The position numbers were made by a program, and so were the translations under genes. The notes under the pieces were generated by a model, which searched no databases, had not been told where the DNA came from, and was given only the letters and a program-made list of their open reading frames with translations. Positions 1-10,327 of a stretch of 64,000 bases of DNA are shown one piece after another. Each line of letters begins with the position of its first letter. Within the stretch, counting starts at the first letter, position 1. The DNA is from Chitinophaga terrae (ex Kim and Jung 2007) (GTDB taxonomy: Bacteria; Bacteroidota; Bacteroidia; Chitinophagales; Chitinophagaceae), in assembly GCF_900107795.1 (NCBI RefSeq), contig NZ_FNRL01000004.1, forward strand, positions 186,001 through 250,000. Reading direction: 5' to 3'.

Positions 1-11
1 TTCGAAATAAC

Positions 12-989
12 ATGAAGCACAATAAATATACAGGCATCTTAAAGTACACGTTGATCGTATTGGCCTGCCTGGTACTTTCCAGATGTGTTTACCTGAACGA
101 AGTGGATCAGCCTTCGGAAGTAAAGGCCGGCCAGGACCTCGTTGCAGTGATGCATACACGTTTTGAAATAGCCGAGGCCAGGGCTGCCGACAGGATAGTG
201 GTAGGCATCCTGGTTCCCAAGAGCTGGAACGCAGCCGCCAATACTACCATGACCTATACCACTACTTCCATGGGTAGCGGCACCATGGTAAAAATACCGG
301 CCGGCGTACTGACCAACGGGAAGGAATGGCCGGCTGCCCTGCGCGAAAGGTACGGCATAGGACCTAACCTCCTGGATGATATGGAATGGGTTGTATTCTG
401 GTCGCAAACGACCTATGATGTCGTAAATGGAGATAAACAGGATGTAGACATCAAAATAGTAACAAAAACAGGCCCCGAAAACATGCGGGTAAAACTGGGA
501 TATTTCATCGCATCCAGCTCCGACGGGTTGAATGACTTCTATACCAACAGGCCGTATAAAGCCATCTTCAAGGACTGCTTCGAGGTAACGGATGGCGACG
601 GCGACCTGGTCGACTTCTGCAACCCGCAGCTGGCGATCACCGATCCCAATTCGTCGTTAGACAATGATATCATGACCATCACCTTCAACGCCGATGTTGT
701 GAATACGCCGCTGACCGGAGCCCAGGATGTTTATTTCTGCGTGAAAGCATATACGAACGATGGCCAGGTGATAGACAGGTGCGTACAGCAACCCGGGTCG
801 CGCATGCCAAAAGCTGCCGGCGTCGGGAACCGCTACAGCATTACGTTCTGGCCAAGGCAATACTTTAATGTAAGCGCCAACCAAACCATCAACCGGCTGG
901 AATACTATTTCACCGACGCAAGCGGAAATATAAAGGTAGGATACGGTAATACAGCCAGTCCTTTTGTCTATACGTTCAAATGTAAATAG
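12..989 (+). CDS. DUF4961-like PUL surface lipoprotein
   Basis: A 325-residue exported protein, first of a tightly packed plus-strand operon (8 bases to the next gene). Residues 7-25 are hydrophobic and contain two candidate lipidation cysteines, Cys19 (V-L-A-C) and Cys25 (L-S-R-C, with an unusual Arg at -1). The mature part is rich in beta-type sequence. Position before SusC/SusD and overall style resemble the DUF4961 lipoproteins of Chitinophaga and Pedobacter utilisation loci, which I take to be glycan-binding surface proteins analogous to SusE/SusF. The DUF assignment is from memory of the family style; no catalytic motif is visible. Upstream operon members probably lie left of the window. 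Confidence 0.6.
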   Translation: MKHNKYTGILKYTLIVLACLVLSRCVYLNEVDQPSEVKAGQDLVAVMHTRFEIAEARAADRIVVGILVPKSWNAAANTTMTYTTTSMGSGTMVKIPAGVLTNGKEWPAALRERYGIGPNLLDDMEWVVFWSQTTYDVVNGDKQDVDIKIVTKTGPENMRVKLGYFIASSSDGLNDFYTNRPYKAIFKDCFEVTDGDGDLVDFCNPQLAITDPNSSLDNDIMTITFNADVVNTPLTGAQDVYFCVKAYTNDGQVIDRCVQQPGSRMPKAAGVGNRYSITFWPRQYFNVSANQTINRLEYYFTDASGNIKVGYGNTASPFVYTFKCK

Positions 990-997
990 AAATAAAA

Positions 998-3900
998 ATG
1001 TTGCGATTTTACTATATAAAATACCTGGCCGTTTCTATCCTGTTTACGTTGCTGCTATCTGTTTCCGCAACTGCGCAGCAGGCGGCAGGTAAGGTACAGG
1101 GACAGGTGGTAGACGACTATGGTTCGCCCCTGCAGGATGTGAAGATACAGCTCAAAGGCTCCGGCAACGCTGCAACTTCAGACGCCAATGGTTCTTTCAG
1201 TATAGACGCTCCCGTTAACAGTTTGCTGGTGGTGTCTAAAGACGGTTATTATACCACAGAATATAAAATAAGCCAGGATACGCTCACGCGTATACGAATG
1301 GAGGCGGCTTTTATCCGCCAGCCTAAAGAAGTGGATGTATTGTATGGAAAGATGCCAAGGAGCCGGGTGTTGGGAGAAGTGAATGCGATCTACAACAGGC
1401 AGTTATCAACTACTCCGGCCTCGCAACTTGCATACGCATTGCCGGGCCAGCTGGCAGGTTTATATACCCAGCAATACAGCGGTTTCAGAAGCCCTGTTAC
1501 AGCAGCGAATTATAACGTGGATATTTTTGTCGGCAACCGTCCTATTCCGGGTGGCGCCAGCCCCTCCGAGAACTCGGAGTTCTTATTGTCCCTGAGGGGA
1601 CAGGGAGCTGTTACCCTGGTAGATGGCGTACAGCGTGATTTCTACTCTGTTGATCCGGAGAATATAGAATCAGTAACAGTACTGAAAGACGCTTTATCTA
1701 CGCTGTTGTTGGGACAGCGGAGTTCGCGGGGAGCCATCCTGATCACCTCAAAAGCTGCAACACCTGGCAAAACGCGGATATCATTTACCGCGCAGCGGGG
1801 AACACAGGAGCCGTTAAAACTGCCGTCTCCCTTACCTGCCTACCAATATGCTTACCTGCTGAATGAAGCGCTGCAGAACGACGGGAAAGACCCCGTATAC
1901 AACCAAAAAGATTTCGAAGCCTACAGGAATGGAACAGATCCCTTCGGACATCCAAATGTTAACTGGTATGACGTACTGTTAAGGGATCGGGCTCCCATAT
2001 CCAGGTATAACCTGAATATCGGGGGAGGCACTAACGTAGCCCGCTATACGGTATCGCTGAACTATACAAAGCAAGACGGGCTGTTTAAAACCGACCCTGC
2101 TAATACCTATAACACTAACCTGCAGCTGGAACGTTATATCATCAATTCGGATCTCAATATTAACGTTACCAGGGAGTTTACTGTTGGGATGCAGCTGTTT
2201 GGCCGTTTGCAGAATGGCAATCAACCCGGAGCTACTACCAGCAAGGTATTGGGCGACCTATTGGCCACCCCGAACAATGCCTATCCCATCAAGAACCCTG
2301 ATGGCTCCTGGGGCGGTACCAATTCCTTCCAGACCAACCTGCTATCCAGCATGCTTAATTCGGGTTATATCCTCGACAATGCTAAAGACGTGATGGCGAA
2401 TATCGTACTGGCTTACGATATGGGTAAATGGGTGAAAGGTCTTTCCGCGAAGTTCAGGACCAATCTTTCCATCCAGTCGCTGAATTCGACCGTGCGGAAC
2501 AAACAATCCTTAACCTATAAATATGGCATAGGGCCGGATGGCGATACCACTTATTCTAAATTTGGTACGCCACAGTCGCAGTCCAATAACTTCGTTACCG
2601 TATTCAACGCCCGCTATTGGTTTGCACAGGCATCTCTTAACTACGACCGCAATTTTGGCGATCATGGCGTTAGCGCAGCATTGCTGGCAGATCAGCAGCA
2701 AACAACTTTCAACTACGATCTTCCCGGTAAGCTTAATAACCTTTCCGCAAAAGCAGCTTACAATTACAAAGAGAAATACTTCCTGGAAGGCGCCATCAAC
2801 TACAGCGGCTATAACCGTTATATGCCGGGCAGGCAATACGGGTTGTTCTATGCCGGAGGTATAGGCTGGGATATTGCGAAAGAGGACTTTTTTAAAGAGA
2901 ATGTCAGTTGGATAAACCTGCTTAAACTTCGCGCTACTTACGGAAAAACCGGCAATGGCGTTGATAATTCCGGTTATTATATCTGGCGTCCTTCCTTTGC
3001 TTTAAACAACGGCGTTGGGGGAGGCATTTACTCGCAGGGAACGACCAGGTCGCCGGGCCAGGGATTTGAAGAGTACAACGGCGCATTATCCAATATCAAT
3101 ATTTCCTGGGAGAAAGCGCATAAACTGAACACGGGAATAGATATCTCCCTGTGGCAGGACCGTTTGCAGGTTACCGCCAGCTATTACCACGATAAATACT
3201 ACGACCTGCTGCAATTGCGCGGTAAAAGCATTGCGCTGATAGGATTGTCTTACCCGCCTGAAAATATTGGCGTAAATCTCTATACAGGCCAGGAATTAAC
3301 GGTTACCTACCAGGATCATATCGGCAACTTCAACTACTTCATTACCGGCAATATCAGCAGGGAGCAAACCAAAGTGCTTTTTGTAGATGAACAGAAACGC
3401 CGTTATGAATGGAACAAAAGAACAGGGCAGCCGGTAGGCATGCCGTTCGGGTATATTGCTGATGGCTTCTTCCAGACGGCAGAGGAAGCGGCCAACGGCG
3501 CCACGATCGCAGGATATACGCCGAAGCCGGGAGATATTAAATACAAAGACCTCAACGGCGATGGATTGATAGATCAATTTGATGAAGCGCCTATCGGAAC
3601 AGATAAACCCAGGGTTTATTACGGCGCTACTGTTGGTTTCAACTACAAAGGTTTCGAGGTTAGCGCCCTGGTGCAGGGAGTGACCAACCGCCTGATGGAA
3701 GTGAACAACTTCGCTACGGAAGCCGGTTTCCTTTACTACAACGGTACCTACGGGCAGGCATATGAACAGATACTGCACAGATGGACGCCGGAAACCGCTG
3801 CTACAGCCACTTATCCGCGTCTTACCGCTTTGGCCAATACCAACAACCAACAGCGGTCTTCTTTCTGGATGAGGTCAGGCAACTATGTACGGTTAAAGAA

Positions 3901-4087
3901 CATCAGTATTGCCTATAACCTGCCCGCCAGCTGGATGCGCCCTATCAGGATCTCGGGCGTCCGGGTATTTGCGAATGCAGAGAACCTGTTCACCCATGCG
4001 GCTTACGATTGGGTTGACCCGGAAGTAGGAGTGGGCGCGTACCCTATCCAGAGAGTATTTAATGCGGGTATTAACATCAAACTATAA
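998..4087 (+). CDS. SusC/RagA-type TonB-dependent outer-membrane receptor
   Basis: A 1029-residue SusC-family importer that takes oligosaccharides across the outer membrane with TonB energy and normally forms a lidded complex with the SusD encoded 5 bases downstream. A signal peptide ends near residue 26 (SATAQQ). A carboxypeptidase-regulatory-like beta domain follows (about 33-105), then the plug (about 130-255) and a barrel ending in NAGINIKL. There is no STN domain, so it should not signal through FecR. The usual TonB-box stretch (DEVVVVGYGTQ-like) is replaced by EVDVLYGKM, and the plug signature reads VLKDALSTLLLGQRSSRG in place of the common VLKDASATAIYGSRGANG. The family is certain, the substrate is not; the downstream GH92 suggests a mannose-containing glycan. 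Confidence 0.93.
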   Translation: MLRFYYIKYLAVSILFTLLLSVSATAQQAAGKVQGQVVDDYGSPLQDVKIQLKGSGNAATSDANGSFSIDAPVNSLLVVSKDGYYTTEYKISQDTLTRIRMEAAFIRQPKEVDVLYGKMPRSRVLGEVNAIYNRQLSTTPASQLAYALPGQLAGLYTQQYSGFRSPVTAANYNVDIFVGNRPIPGGASPSENSEFLLSLRGQGAVTLVDGVQRDFYSVDPENIESVTVLKDALSTLLLGQRSSRGAILITSKAATPGKTRISFTAQRGTQEPLKLPSPLPAYQYAYLLNEALQNDGKDPVYNQKDFEAYRNGTDPFGHPNVNWYDVLLRDRAPISRYNLNIGGGTNVARYTVSLNYTKQDGLFKTDPANTYNTNLQLERYIINSDLNINVTREFTVGMQLFGRLQNGNQPGATTSKVLGDLLATPNNAYPIKNPDGSWGGTNSFQTNLLSSMLNSGYILDNAKDVMANIVLAYDMGKWVKGLSAKFRTNLSIQSLNSTVRNKQSLTYKYGIGPDGDTTYSKFGTPQSQSNNFVTVFNARYWFAQASLNYDRNFGDHGVSAALLADQQQTTFNYDLPGKLNNLSAKAAYNYKEKYFLEGAINYSGYNRYMPGRQYGLFYAGGIGWDIAKEDFFKENVSWINLLKLRATYGKTGNGVDNSGYYIWRPSFALNNGVGGGIYSQGTTRSPGQGFEEYNGALSNINISWEKAHKLNTGIDISLWQDRLQVTASYYHDKYYDLLQLRGKSIALIGLSYPPENIGVNLYTGQELTVTYQDHIGNFNYFITGNISREQTKVLFVDEQKRRYEWNKRTGQPVGMPFGYIADGFFQTAEEAANGATIAGYTPKPGDIKYKDLNGDGLIDQFDEAPIGTDKPRVYYGATVGFNYKGFEVSALVQGVTNRLMEVNNFATEAGFLYYNGTYGQAYEQILHRWTPETAATATYPRLTALANTNNQQRSSFWMRSGNYVRLKNISIAYNLPASWMRPIRISGVRVFANAENLFTHAAYDWVDPEVGVGAYPIQRVFNAGINIKL

Positions 4088-4092
4088 ATACC

Positions 4093-5811
4093 ATGAACAA
4101 CCAGAATATGAAGTGCAGATATATTTTTCCCCTGATGGCGCTGTTGATGGGTGTAGCGTGTACAAAAGATTATGAGAAAGTGCCGCTGGAGAATATTACC
4201 ATAGATTATGTTTTTGATAAGGATGATTCTCTGGGTACCAATGCCAGCAAATATCTTAACAGCCTTTATTCAACATTGCCTGTAGGTTTTAACCGGATAG
4301 ACGGCGACCTCCTGGATGCGGCCACAGATAATGCTATTTCTTCCCTGCCCGGCACTTCTGAAGTGCAGAAACTGGCAACAGGCGCCTATACCTCGCTGGT
4401 AGCGATAAAGAACGAAATGCAATGGGGCAGCTATTACAATGTGATCCGCCGCGCCAGTTTATTTGCGAATAACGTAGGAGTGGTGCCGGTGAAAGAAACT
4501 CTGTCAAACGGCCTTTCTGTCAAATATGTATGGAAAAGCGAAGCACGTTTTCTCAGGGCCTTTGCATATTTCGAATTGCTGAAACGCTATGGCGGTATTC
4601 CGCTGATGGGAGATAAGGTAAGAGAACTGGGAGACGATGTGCAGATTCCACGCAGCTCCTTTGCCGACTGTGTGAAATACATTGTGTCCGAATGCGACGC
4701 AATAAAAGACAGCATCAGGACCAATCCTATAGAAAACCCGGAGCTGAATAGCCACAGGGCTACCAGGGGCGCTGCCATGGCCCTGAAAGCAAGGGTATTG
4801 CTCTATGCTGCCAGTCCTTTGTTTAACGGCGGCAATATAGACAACGGCAATAACCTTACCGGCTATACGGATTTTCAGAAAGAGCGTTGGAAACTGGCTG
4901 CAGATGCTGCCAGGGAGTTGATAAACAGCAATGCCTTCTCTTTACTGCCGACATATACAAACGTTTTCACTACCCAGAACAACAGCGAAGTGATCTTTTT
5001 CAGGCAGGGCGATAACAACACGGATGTAGAATCTACCAACGGCCCGGTAGGCATCGCCTCTGCACAGGCGTTCGGAAGAACAAGTCCAACCCAGGAGCTG
5101 GTAGACGCTTACCCGATGAGCAACGGAAAACAGATCTCTGAAGCCGGTTCAGGCTATGACGCCCTTAATCCTTATGCGAACAGGGACCCGCGGCTCAGGT
5201 ACAACATCCTTTACAACGGGGCTACCTGGCTGAACACCTCCCTGGAAACGTTTGAAGGCGGCATAAATAAACCTGGCGGCGCGGTTCAGCAAACAAAAAC
5301 CAGTTACTATATGCGCAAGTTCATGGGCAACTTCGAAAGCGGTACCCAGTACAGCAGCACCAGCCACGACTGGATCTACTTCCGCTATGCAGAAGTGCTG
5401 CTGAACTTCGCCGAAGCGCAGAACGAATACAACGGTCCGGATGATGAAGTATACCAGGCTATCATCGCCCTGCGTAAAAGAGCAGGCGTGGAAGCCGGCG
5501 ATGACGGGCTGTATGGACTTAAAGCAGGCATGACCCAGGATGAGATGCGCAACATCATCCGGAACGAAAGAAGGATAGAACTGGCATTTGAAGAACACCG
5601 CTTCTGGGATATCCGTCGCTGGAAGATCGCTGAAAAAGTGATGAACCAGCCGCTGAACGGCATGCTGATCATCAAGATAGGAAGCAGTCTTACCTATAAC
5701 GTTACGCCGGTTTTCACACCTAAGTTCAAAGCGCCGGCGATGTATCTGTTCCCTATTCCGTACGACGAAGTAGTGAAGAACGATAACATGGTGCAAAACC
5801 CGGGATGGTAA
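4093..5811 (+). CDS. SusD/RagB-family glycan-binding lipoprotein
   Basis: A 572-residue surface lipoprotein that captures glycan and caps the SusC barrel. Lipobox G-V-A-C puts the lipidated cysteine at residue 23. The sequence shows SusD hallmarks: helical TPR-like N-terminal half with FLRAFAYFELLKRYGGIPL, and the C-terminal RNERRIELAFEEHRFWDIRRW block. It ends in a typical Asn-Pro-Gly-Trp tail. It begins 5 bases after the first SusC and is its obvious partner. The following SusC has no SusD of its own, so this protein may serve both or the second partner may lie elsewhere. Confidence 0.93.
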   Translation: MNNQNMKCRYIFPLMALLMGVACTKDYEKVPLENITIDYVFDKDDSLGTNASKYLNSLYSTLPVGFNRIDGDLLDAATDNAISSLPGTSEVQKLATGAYTSLVAIKNEMQWGSYYNVIRRASLFANNVGVVPVKETLSNGLSVKYVWKSEARFLRAFAYFELLKRYGGIPLMGDKVRELGDDVQIPRSSFADCVKYIVSECDAIKDSIRTNPIENPELNSHRATRGAAMALKARVLLYAASPLFNGGNIDNGNNLTGYTDFQKERWKLAADAARELINSNAFSLLPTYTNVFTTQNNSEVIFFRQGDNNTDVESTNGPVGIASAQAFGRTSPTQELVDAYPMSNGKQISEAGSGYDALNPYANRDPRLRYNILYNGATWLNTSLETFEGGINKPGGAVQQTKTSYYMRKFMGNFESGTQYSSTSHDWIYFRYAEVLLNFAEAQNEYNGPDDEVYQAIIALRKRAGVEAGDDGLYGLKAGMTQDEMRNIIRNERRIELAFEEHRFWDIRRWKIAEKVMNQPLNGMLIIKIGSSLTYNVTPVFTPKFKAPAMYLFPIPYDEVVKNDNMVQNPGW

Positions 5812-5843
5812 GTTGTTACGCTAACATTAATCAGATCATTGTT

Positions 5844-8800
5844 ATGAAAAATATATTACAGGTATTTTTTTGCTTCACTTTATTCCTCGCGCCGGGATGG
5901 CTGTATGCCCAGCAAACCGTGGTGAAAGGAACTGTTAAATGTACAGATGGTCCGTTGCCGGGAGTTACCATTATAGAAAAAGGGATGCCGGCAAATGGTA
6001 CTACTACCAACCCGGGAGGCGAATTCCAGCTGACGCTTAAAGGCCGTTCCAATAAGCTGATAGTACGGCTGATAGGGTACGTGCAGCAGGAGGTAGATGT
6101 ACAGAAAGGGGAACCGCTGGATATCTTCCTGCAACCCTCTACCCAGGGAATTGATGAGGTGATAGTAGTGGGCTTTAATACAAAGAAGAGGATCACGAAT
6201 ACAGGAGCTGTGAGCGCTATTACGGGCAGCGAGATCCGGAACGTTCCCACCGCCAACGTCCAAAACGCCCTGATGGGAAAATTGCCCGGGTTTGTGGCGC
6301 AGCAACGCTCCGGTCAACCAGGTAAAGATGCCTCCGACTTTTTTATCCGCGGCGTAAGCTCGCTGAACGCAGATGGCAATAAACCATTGATCATCGTGGA
6401 TGATATCGAATATGCCTACGATCAGCTGCAACAGATCAACGTGAATGAAATAGAAAGCATCACTATCCTCAAAGATGCCTCTACTACAGCGATCTACGGT
6501 ATCAAAGGCGCAAACGGGGTATTGGTTGTTACTACCCGCCGTGGAAAAACAGGCCAGCCCCAGGTGAACCTGCGCGTTGAATCCGGCGCCCAGTCGCCCG
6601 TTAAGAAGCCTAAATTCCTGGACAGCTATAATACCGCTTTGCTGGTGAACGAAGCATACAGGAACGATGGCCTGCCCGAACAATTTACAGCGGAAGACCT
6701 GGAGCTGTTCAGGAATGGAAAAGATCCATACGGGCATCCGAATGTAAACTGGTACGATGCGCTGTTCAAGGCATACTCTCTACAGGCGAATACAAACGTG
6801 GATATCTCCGGGGGAACAAAAGCTGTTAAATACTTCATCTCCGCAGGCGCATTAACCCAGAATGGATTGGTGAAAGACTTCTCCGATCCCCGTAATGAAG
6901 TGAACAACAACTATTTCTTCAGGCGTTATAACTTCAGGTCCAACCTTGATCTCCAGGCTACCAAAACGCTGAATCTGCGCCTGGATGTGACTACGCGCTT
7001 CGGGAACGTGAACCAGCCGCATGCCGCCAACGTGGTATCTGAAGTTTACAATTTCGAAAAGATACATCCATACTCCGCTCCGTTGATGAATCCCAATGGC
7101 ACTTACGCTTTTGCCTATGATACAAAAGATAAGCTGCCTACTATCAACGCCCGCCTGGCAAACGGGGGATACAACAGGGCAAGACGTACCGACTTTAACG
7201 TGTTGCTGGGCGCTACCCAGCAACTGAATTTCATTGCCGATGGTCTTTCCCTTACCGGACGTGTAGCCTATGCCGGTATAGAACAATATTCCAGGAATGT
7301 GTTCAGGGGAGATGAACCTCCTTCTTTCCACTATAACCCTGCCGACGGGTCTTATACGCTGGACCCCAGGGGCAACTACCAGCTATCAACCTACGCGGTA
7401 ACAGGAAGTACGGATATTTATAGCAGGAATATAAACCTCCAGGCTTTCCTCACCTACGATAAAACTTTCGGTAGTCATCACTTCAACTCGTTATTGCTGT
7501 ACAATAAACAGAGCTATAACTCCATGGCCGATATCCCTGCCAACTCAAGGGGCTATTCACTCAAGCTCGGGTATGATTTCAAGCAGAAATACCTGTTCGA
7601 TTTCAACGCGGCATATAACGGGTCCGATCGTTTCCAGGCGAAAAAGAGGAACGGGCTTTTCCCCGCAGTGGGCTTAGGCTGGGCTATTTCGCAGGAACCT
7701 TTCTTTAAAGACAACGTTTCGTTTATTCACCTGTTGAAGCTCAGGGCAACCTACGGGATCGTAGGATCTGATGTGACCAGCGGCAACCGGTACCTGTTCC
7801 AGCAAACCTATAATAATGGGGGCAACTATTCGTTTGGCGAAAACAATACAGCTGCTCCAACCATTTATGAAGGCGACCTGGGCAACCTGGATGTAACCTG
7901 GGAAAAAGCGAAGAAAACAGATTTCGGTATAGATATCAATATGCTGAAAGACAAGCTCTCTTTAACCCTGGATTATTTTTATGAAGAAAGATATGACCAG
8001 TTGATCAGGAAAGGCTCTGTACCTGCAATTATTGGCATTGGTTATTCGCCTACCAACGTGGCGAGAACCAGCAACAAAGGCTGGGATGGACAAGTGAATT
8101 ACCGCGACAGGATAGGGAAGGTAGATATTAATACCAGCCTGGTTTTCCAGGTGTTCAGGAACAAGGTGCTTTTTGCGGATGAAGCGCAACCTGCTTATCC
8201 ATGGCTGGCAAAAACCGGGCAGCGGATAGATCAGCCGTTTGGTTATACATTCATTGGTTATTATACCCCCGAAGATGTGAAGAAGATACAGGAAAACGCG
8301 CACGACAAACCAGCTACCCCATTGGGTGAGTACCCGATCCAGGCAGGCGATCTTAAATACCGCGACCTGAACGGCGATGGCATCATTGATAACAACGACC
8401 AGGGACCTATAGGAAAACCGAATGTTCCCAGCACCGTACTGGGTCTGACATTGGGAGCCAATTACAAAGGCTTCAGTATAAATGTGCTGTTCCAGGGCTC
8501 GTTCAACTATAGTTTCAGCGTGGTGGGTACCGGTATTGAAACTTTCCAGAGCCAGTTCCAGCCTATACACCAGCAGCGCTGGACTCCTGAGAATGCAGAT
8601 AAAGCGCAGTTCCCGCGCCTGACCAGCAACCCCACCACGGTTAACAGCGCCAGGTCATATATGTCTGATTTCTGGCTTATCAATGCACGTTATGTAAGGC
8701 TGAAAACAGTGGATATAGGTTACCAGTTACCAAGCCGTTTGCTGCCTTTGCACCTGAACAATGCCAGGTTCTATTTAAGCGCCTATAACCTGTTTACCTG

Positions 8801-8909
8801 GACCAATTATAAAAAATACCAGCAGGACCCCGAGATCGCCAGCAATACAGCCGGAGATGCTTATATCAACCAGCGGGTGTTGAATATTGGTTTGCAGGTT
8901 GGATTTTAA
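5844..8909 (+). CDS. SusC/RagA-type TonB-dependent receptor (second copy)
   Basis: A SusC-family importer of 1021 residues from the ATG at 5844. A longer frame opens at 5805 inside the SusD stop region, but only the ATG at 5844 gives a clean signal peptide (MKNILQVFFCFTLFLAPGW...YAQQ). A carboxypeptidase-regulatory-like domain spans about 23-100. A canonical TonB box (DEVIVVGFNTKKR), plug motifs (VLKDASTTAIYGIKGANG) and a barrel ending in NIGLQVGF follow. It differs from the upstream SusC in its canonical TonB box but shares the (F/Y)GHPNVNWYD segment. No SusD follows; the next genes are a hydrolase and GH92. It probably imports a related glycan fragment. Confidence 0.92.
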   Translation: MKNILQVFFCFTLFLAPGWLYAQQTVVKGTVKCTDGPLPGVTIIEKGMPANGTTTNPGGEFQLTLKGRSNKLIVRLIGYVQQEVDVQKGEPLDIFLQPSTQGIDEVIVVGFNTKKRITNTGAVSAITGSEIRNVPTANVQNALMGKLPGFVAQQRSGQPGKDASDFFIRGVSSLNADGNKPLIIVDDIEYAYDQLQQINVNEIESITILKDASTTAIYGIKGANGVLVVTTRRGKTGQPQVNLRVESGAQSPVKKPKFLDSYNTALLVNEAYRNDGLPEQFTAEDLELFRNGKDPYGHPNVNWYDALFKAYSLQANTNVDISGGTKAVKYFISAGALTQNGLVKDFSDPRNEVNNNYFFRRYNFRSNLDLQATKTLNLRLDVTTRFGNVNQPHAANVVSEVYNFEKIHPYSAPLMNPNGTYAFAYDTKDKLPTINARLANGGYNRARRTDFNVLLGATQQLNFIADGLSLTGRVAYAGIEQYSRNVFRGDEPPSFHYNPADGSYTLDPRGNYQLSTYAVTGSTDIYSRNINLQAFLTYDKTFGSHHFNSLLLYNKQSYNSMADIPANSRGYSLKLGYDFKQKYLFDFNAAYNGSDRFQAKKRNGLFPAVGLGWAISQEPFFKDNVSFIHLLKLRATYGIVGSDVTSGNRYLFQQTYNNGGNYSFGENNTAAPTIYEGDLGNLDVTWEKAKKTDFGIDINMLKDKLSLTLDYFYEERYDQLIRKGSVPAIIGIGYSPTNVARTSNKGWDGQVNYRDRIGKVDINTSLVFQVFRNKVLFADEAQPAYPWLAKTGQRIDQPFGYTFIGYYTPEDVKKIQENAHDKPATPLGEYPIQAGDLKYRDLNGDGIIDNNDQGPIGKPNVPSTVLGLTLGANYKGFSINVLFQGSFNYSFSVVGTGIETFQSQFQPIHQQRWTPENADKAQFPRLTSNPTTVNSARSYMSDFWLINARYVRLKTVDIGYQLPSRLLPLHLNNARFYLSAYNLFTWTNYKKYQQDPEIASNTAGDAYINQRVLNIGLQVGF

Positions 8910-8933
8910 TTTAATGTTGAATAAATGATAATT

Positions 8934-10322
8934 ATGAAAGTGACAAGAAAGATAGTTCCCGGTATCCTCTTTTGTTTAAGCTGCCTGCAGGCGAATAGTC
9001 AAAGCATTCGACCTTTCAGGGCGGGCGACAGGGTAGTGTTTGCCGGTAACAGTATTACGGAAGCGGGCTTATATGAATCGTACATCTGGTTATATTACAT
9101 GACCCGTTTTCCTTCGGAACGGATCACGGTGTTCAATGCCGGGATAGGTGGCGATGTGGCCGGGCAGATCTACAACCGGATGGACAGCGATATCTTAGCC
9201 AAGAAGCCTACTGTATTGGCAGTCACCTTTGGGATGAACGACAGCAGGTATTTTGAATATAATCAAAAAGACAAAGTTGCACAGGTCAGGGAGCAGGCGG
9301 TAAGCCAATCGCTCAACAGTTTTCAGCAGATCGAGCAGCAGTTGAAAGAATTGCCGGGCGTAGAAAAAATAATAATGACCTCTTCGCCCTACGACGAATC
9401 TGCCAGGATCAAGAACGAAGTATTTCATGGAAAGGTAGAAACCATGGAAAAGATAGCAGCGTTTCAAAAAGCGGCTGCCAGGAAAAACCATTGGGGCTTC
9501 CTCGATTGGATGCACAGCATGACAGCGATCAATAAGCGGGAGCAGCGGAAAGATTCGTCATTCACCCTTACAGGCCCCGACAGGATACATCCCGGCGCCG
9601 CGGGTCATTTCGTAATGGCATATTTCTTCCTTAAAGAACAGGGACTCGCCGGTAAGCCGGTTGCAACAGTGAGCATCAACGCAGCGAAGAATGAAGTGCT
9701 GAAAACCGCTAACTGCAAAGTATCAGAGCTGAAAGCAGGCAAGGATAACGTTGAATTCAACTATACGCCGTACGCTTTGCCATTCCCTTCCGATACAGTG
9801 CCAAGAGTATGGATGAACTACCAGAAACAGGTAGATGCGCTGAAAGTGATCCCGTTTGTGAAAGAGTTCAACCAGGAAGTGCTGACAGTAAAAGGACTTA
9901 ACGGTAACAGCTATACGTTAGCTATCAACGGTGAGAAAGTAGGACAATGGTCGGGCGCCGAACTGGCTGCCGGTATTAACCTGGCGGAACAGAACACGCC
10001 ACAGAGGAAGATTGCCCAGGAGATCATGGAATTGAACAACAAACGCAGGGAGCTGGAATCTAAATTCAGGTCTTATTACTGGGTGCACTATAATTTCCTG
10101 CAGGAGAAGAAAATGCTGTTCAATAATTCAGACGCGGCAAAAGATACGGTGCTGAAATATGGCGCTGAAAACGGTTGGCTGAAAATGAAAACAGAAGATT
10201 TCGAAACTGTCCGGATGCCGGCTACCCGCGCTGCGCTGCAAAAACAGATGGACGATATTGTAGACGCCATCTATCAGAAAAACCAACCCGCTCAATATCA
10301 TATCACCCTCACTGCTAATTAA
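8934..10322 (+). CDS. Secreted SGNH/GDSL-family hydrolase (probable carbohydrate esterase)
   Basis: A periplasmic or secreted serine hydrolase of the SGNH superfamily, probably removing acyl groups from a glycan. I prefer the ATG at 8934 (MKVTRKIVPGILFCLSCLQ) over one at 8925 because it places the basic residues directly before the hydrophobic core. Block I is FAGNSIT (Ser40), block II IGGDVAG, block III FGMND and block V DRIHPGAAGH with the catalytic Asp and His. The protein (462 residues) is longer than a minimal SGNH domain: about 200 extra C-terminal residues are partly helical and of unknown role. It sits between SusC and GH92 with gaps of 24 and 5 bases, so it should act on the same glycan. 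Confidence 0.82.
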   Translation: MKVTRKIVPGILFCLSCLQANSQSIRPFRAGDRVVFAGNSITEAGLYESYIWLYYMTRFPSERITVFNAGIGGDVAGQIYNRMDSDILAKKPTVLAVTFGMNDSRYFEYNQKDKVAQVREQAVSQSLNSFQQIEQQLKELPGVEKIIMTSSPYDESARIKNEVFHGKVETMEKIAAFQKAAARKNHWGFLDWMHSMTAINKREQRKDSSFTLTGPDRIHPGAAGHFVMAYFFLKEQGLAGKPVATVSINAAKNEVLKTANCKVSELKAGKDNVEFNYTPYALPFPSDTVPRVWMNYQKQVDALKVIPFVKEFNQEVLTVKGLNGNSYTLAINGEKVGQWSGAELAAGINLAEQNTPQRKIAQEIMELNNKRRELESKFRSYYWVHYNFLQEKKMLFNNSDAAKDTVLKYGAENGWLKMKTEDFETVRMPATRAALQKQMDDIVDAIYQKNQPAQYHITLTAN

Positions 10323-10327
10323 TATAG

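Noticed and set aside
5149..5796. 215-codon minus-strand frame inside the first SusD
   Set aside because: Antisense to well-conserved SusD motifs; no signal or domain of its own.
5880..6737. 285-codon minus-strand frame inside the second SusC
   Set aside because: Antisense to TonB box and plug motifs; composition is not gene-like.
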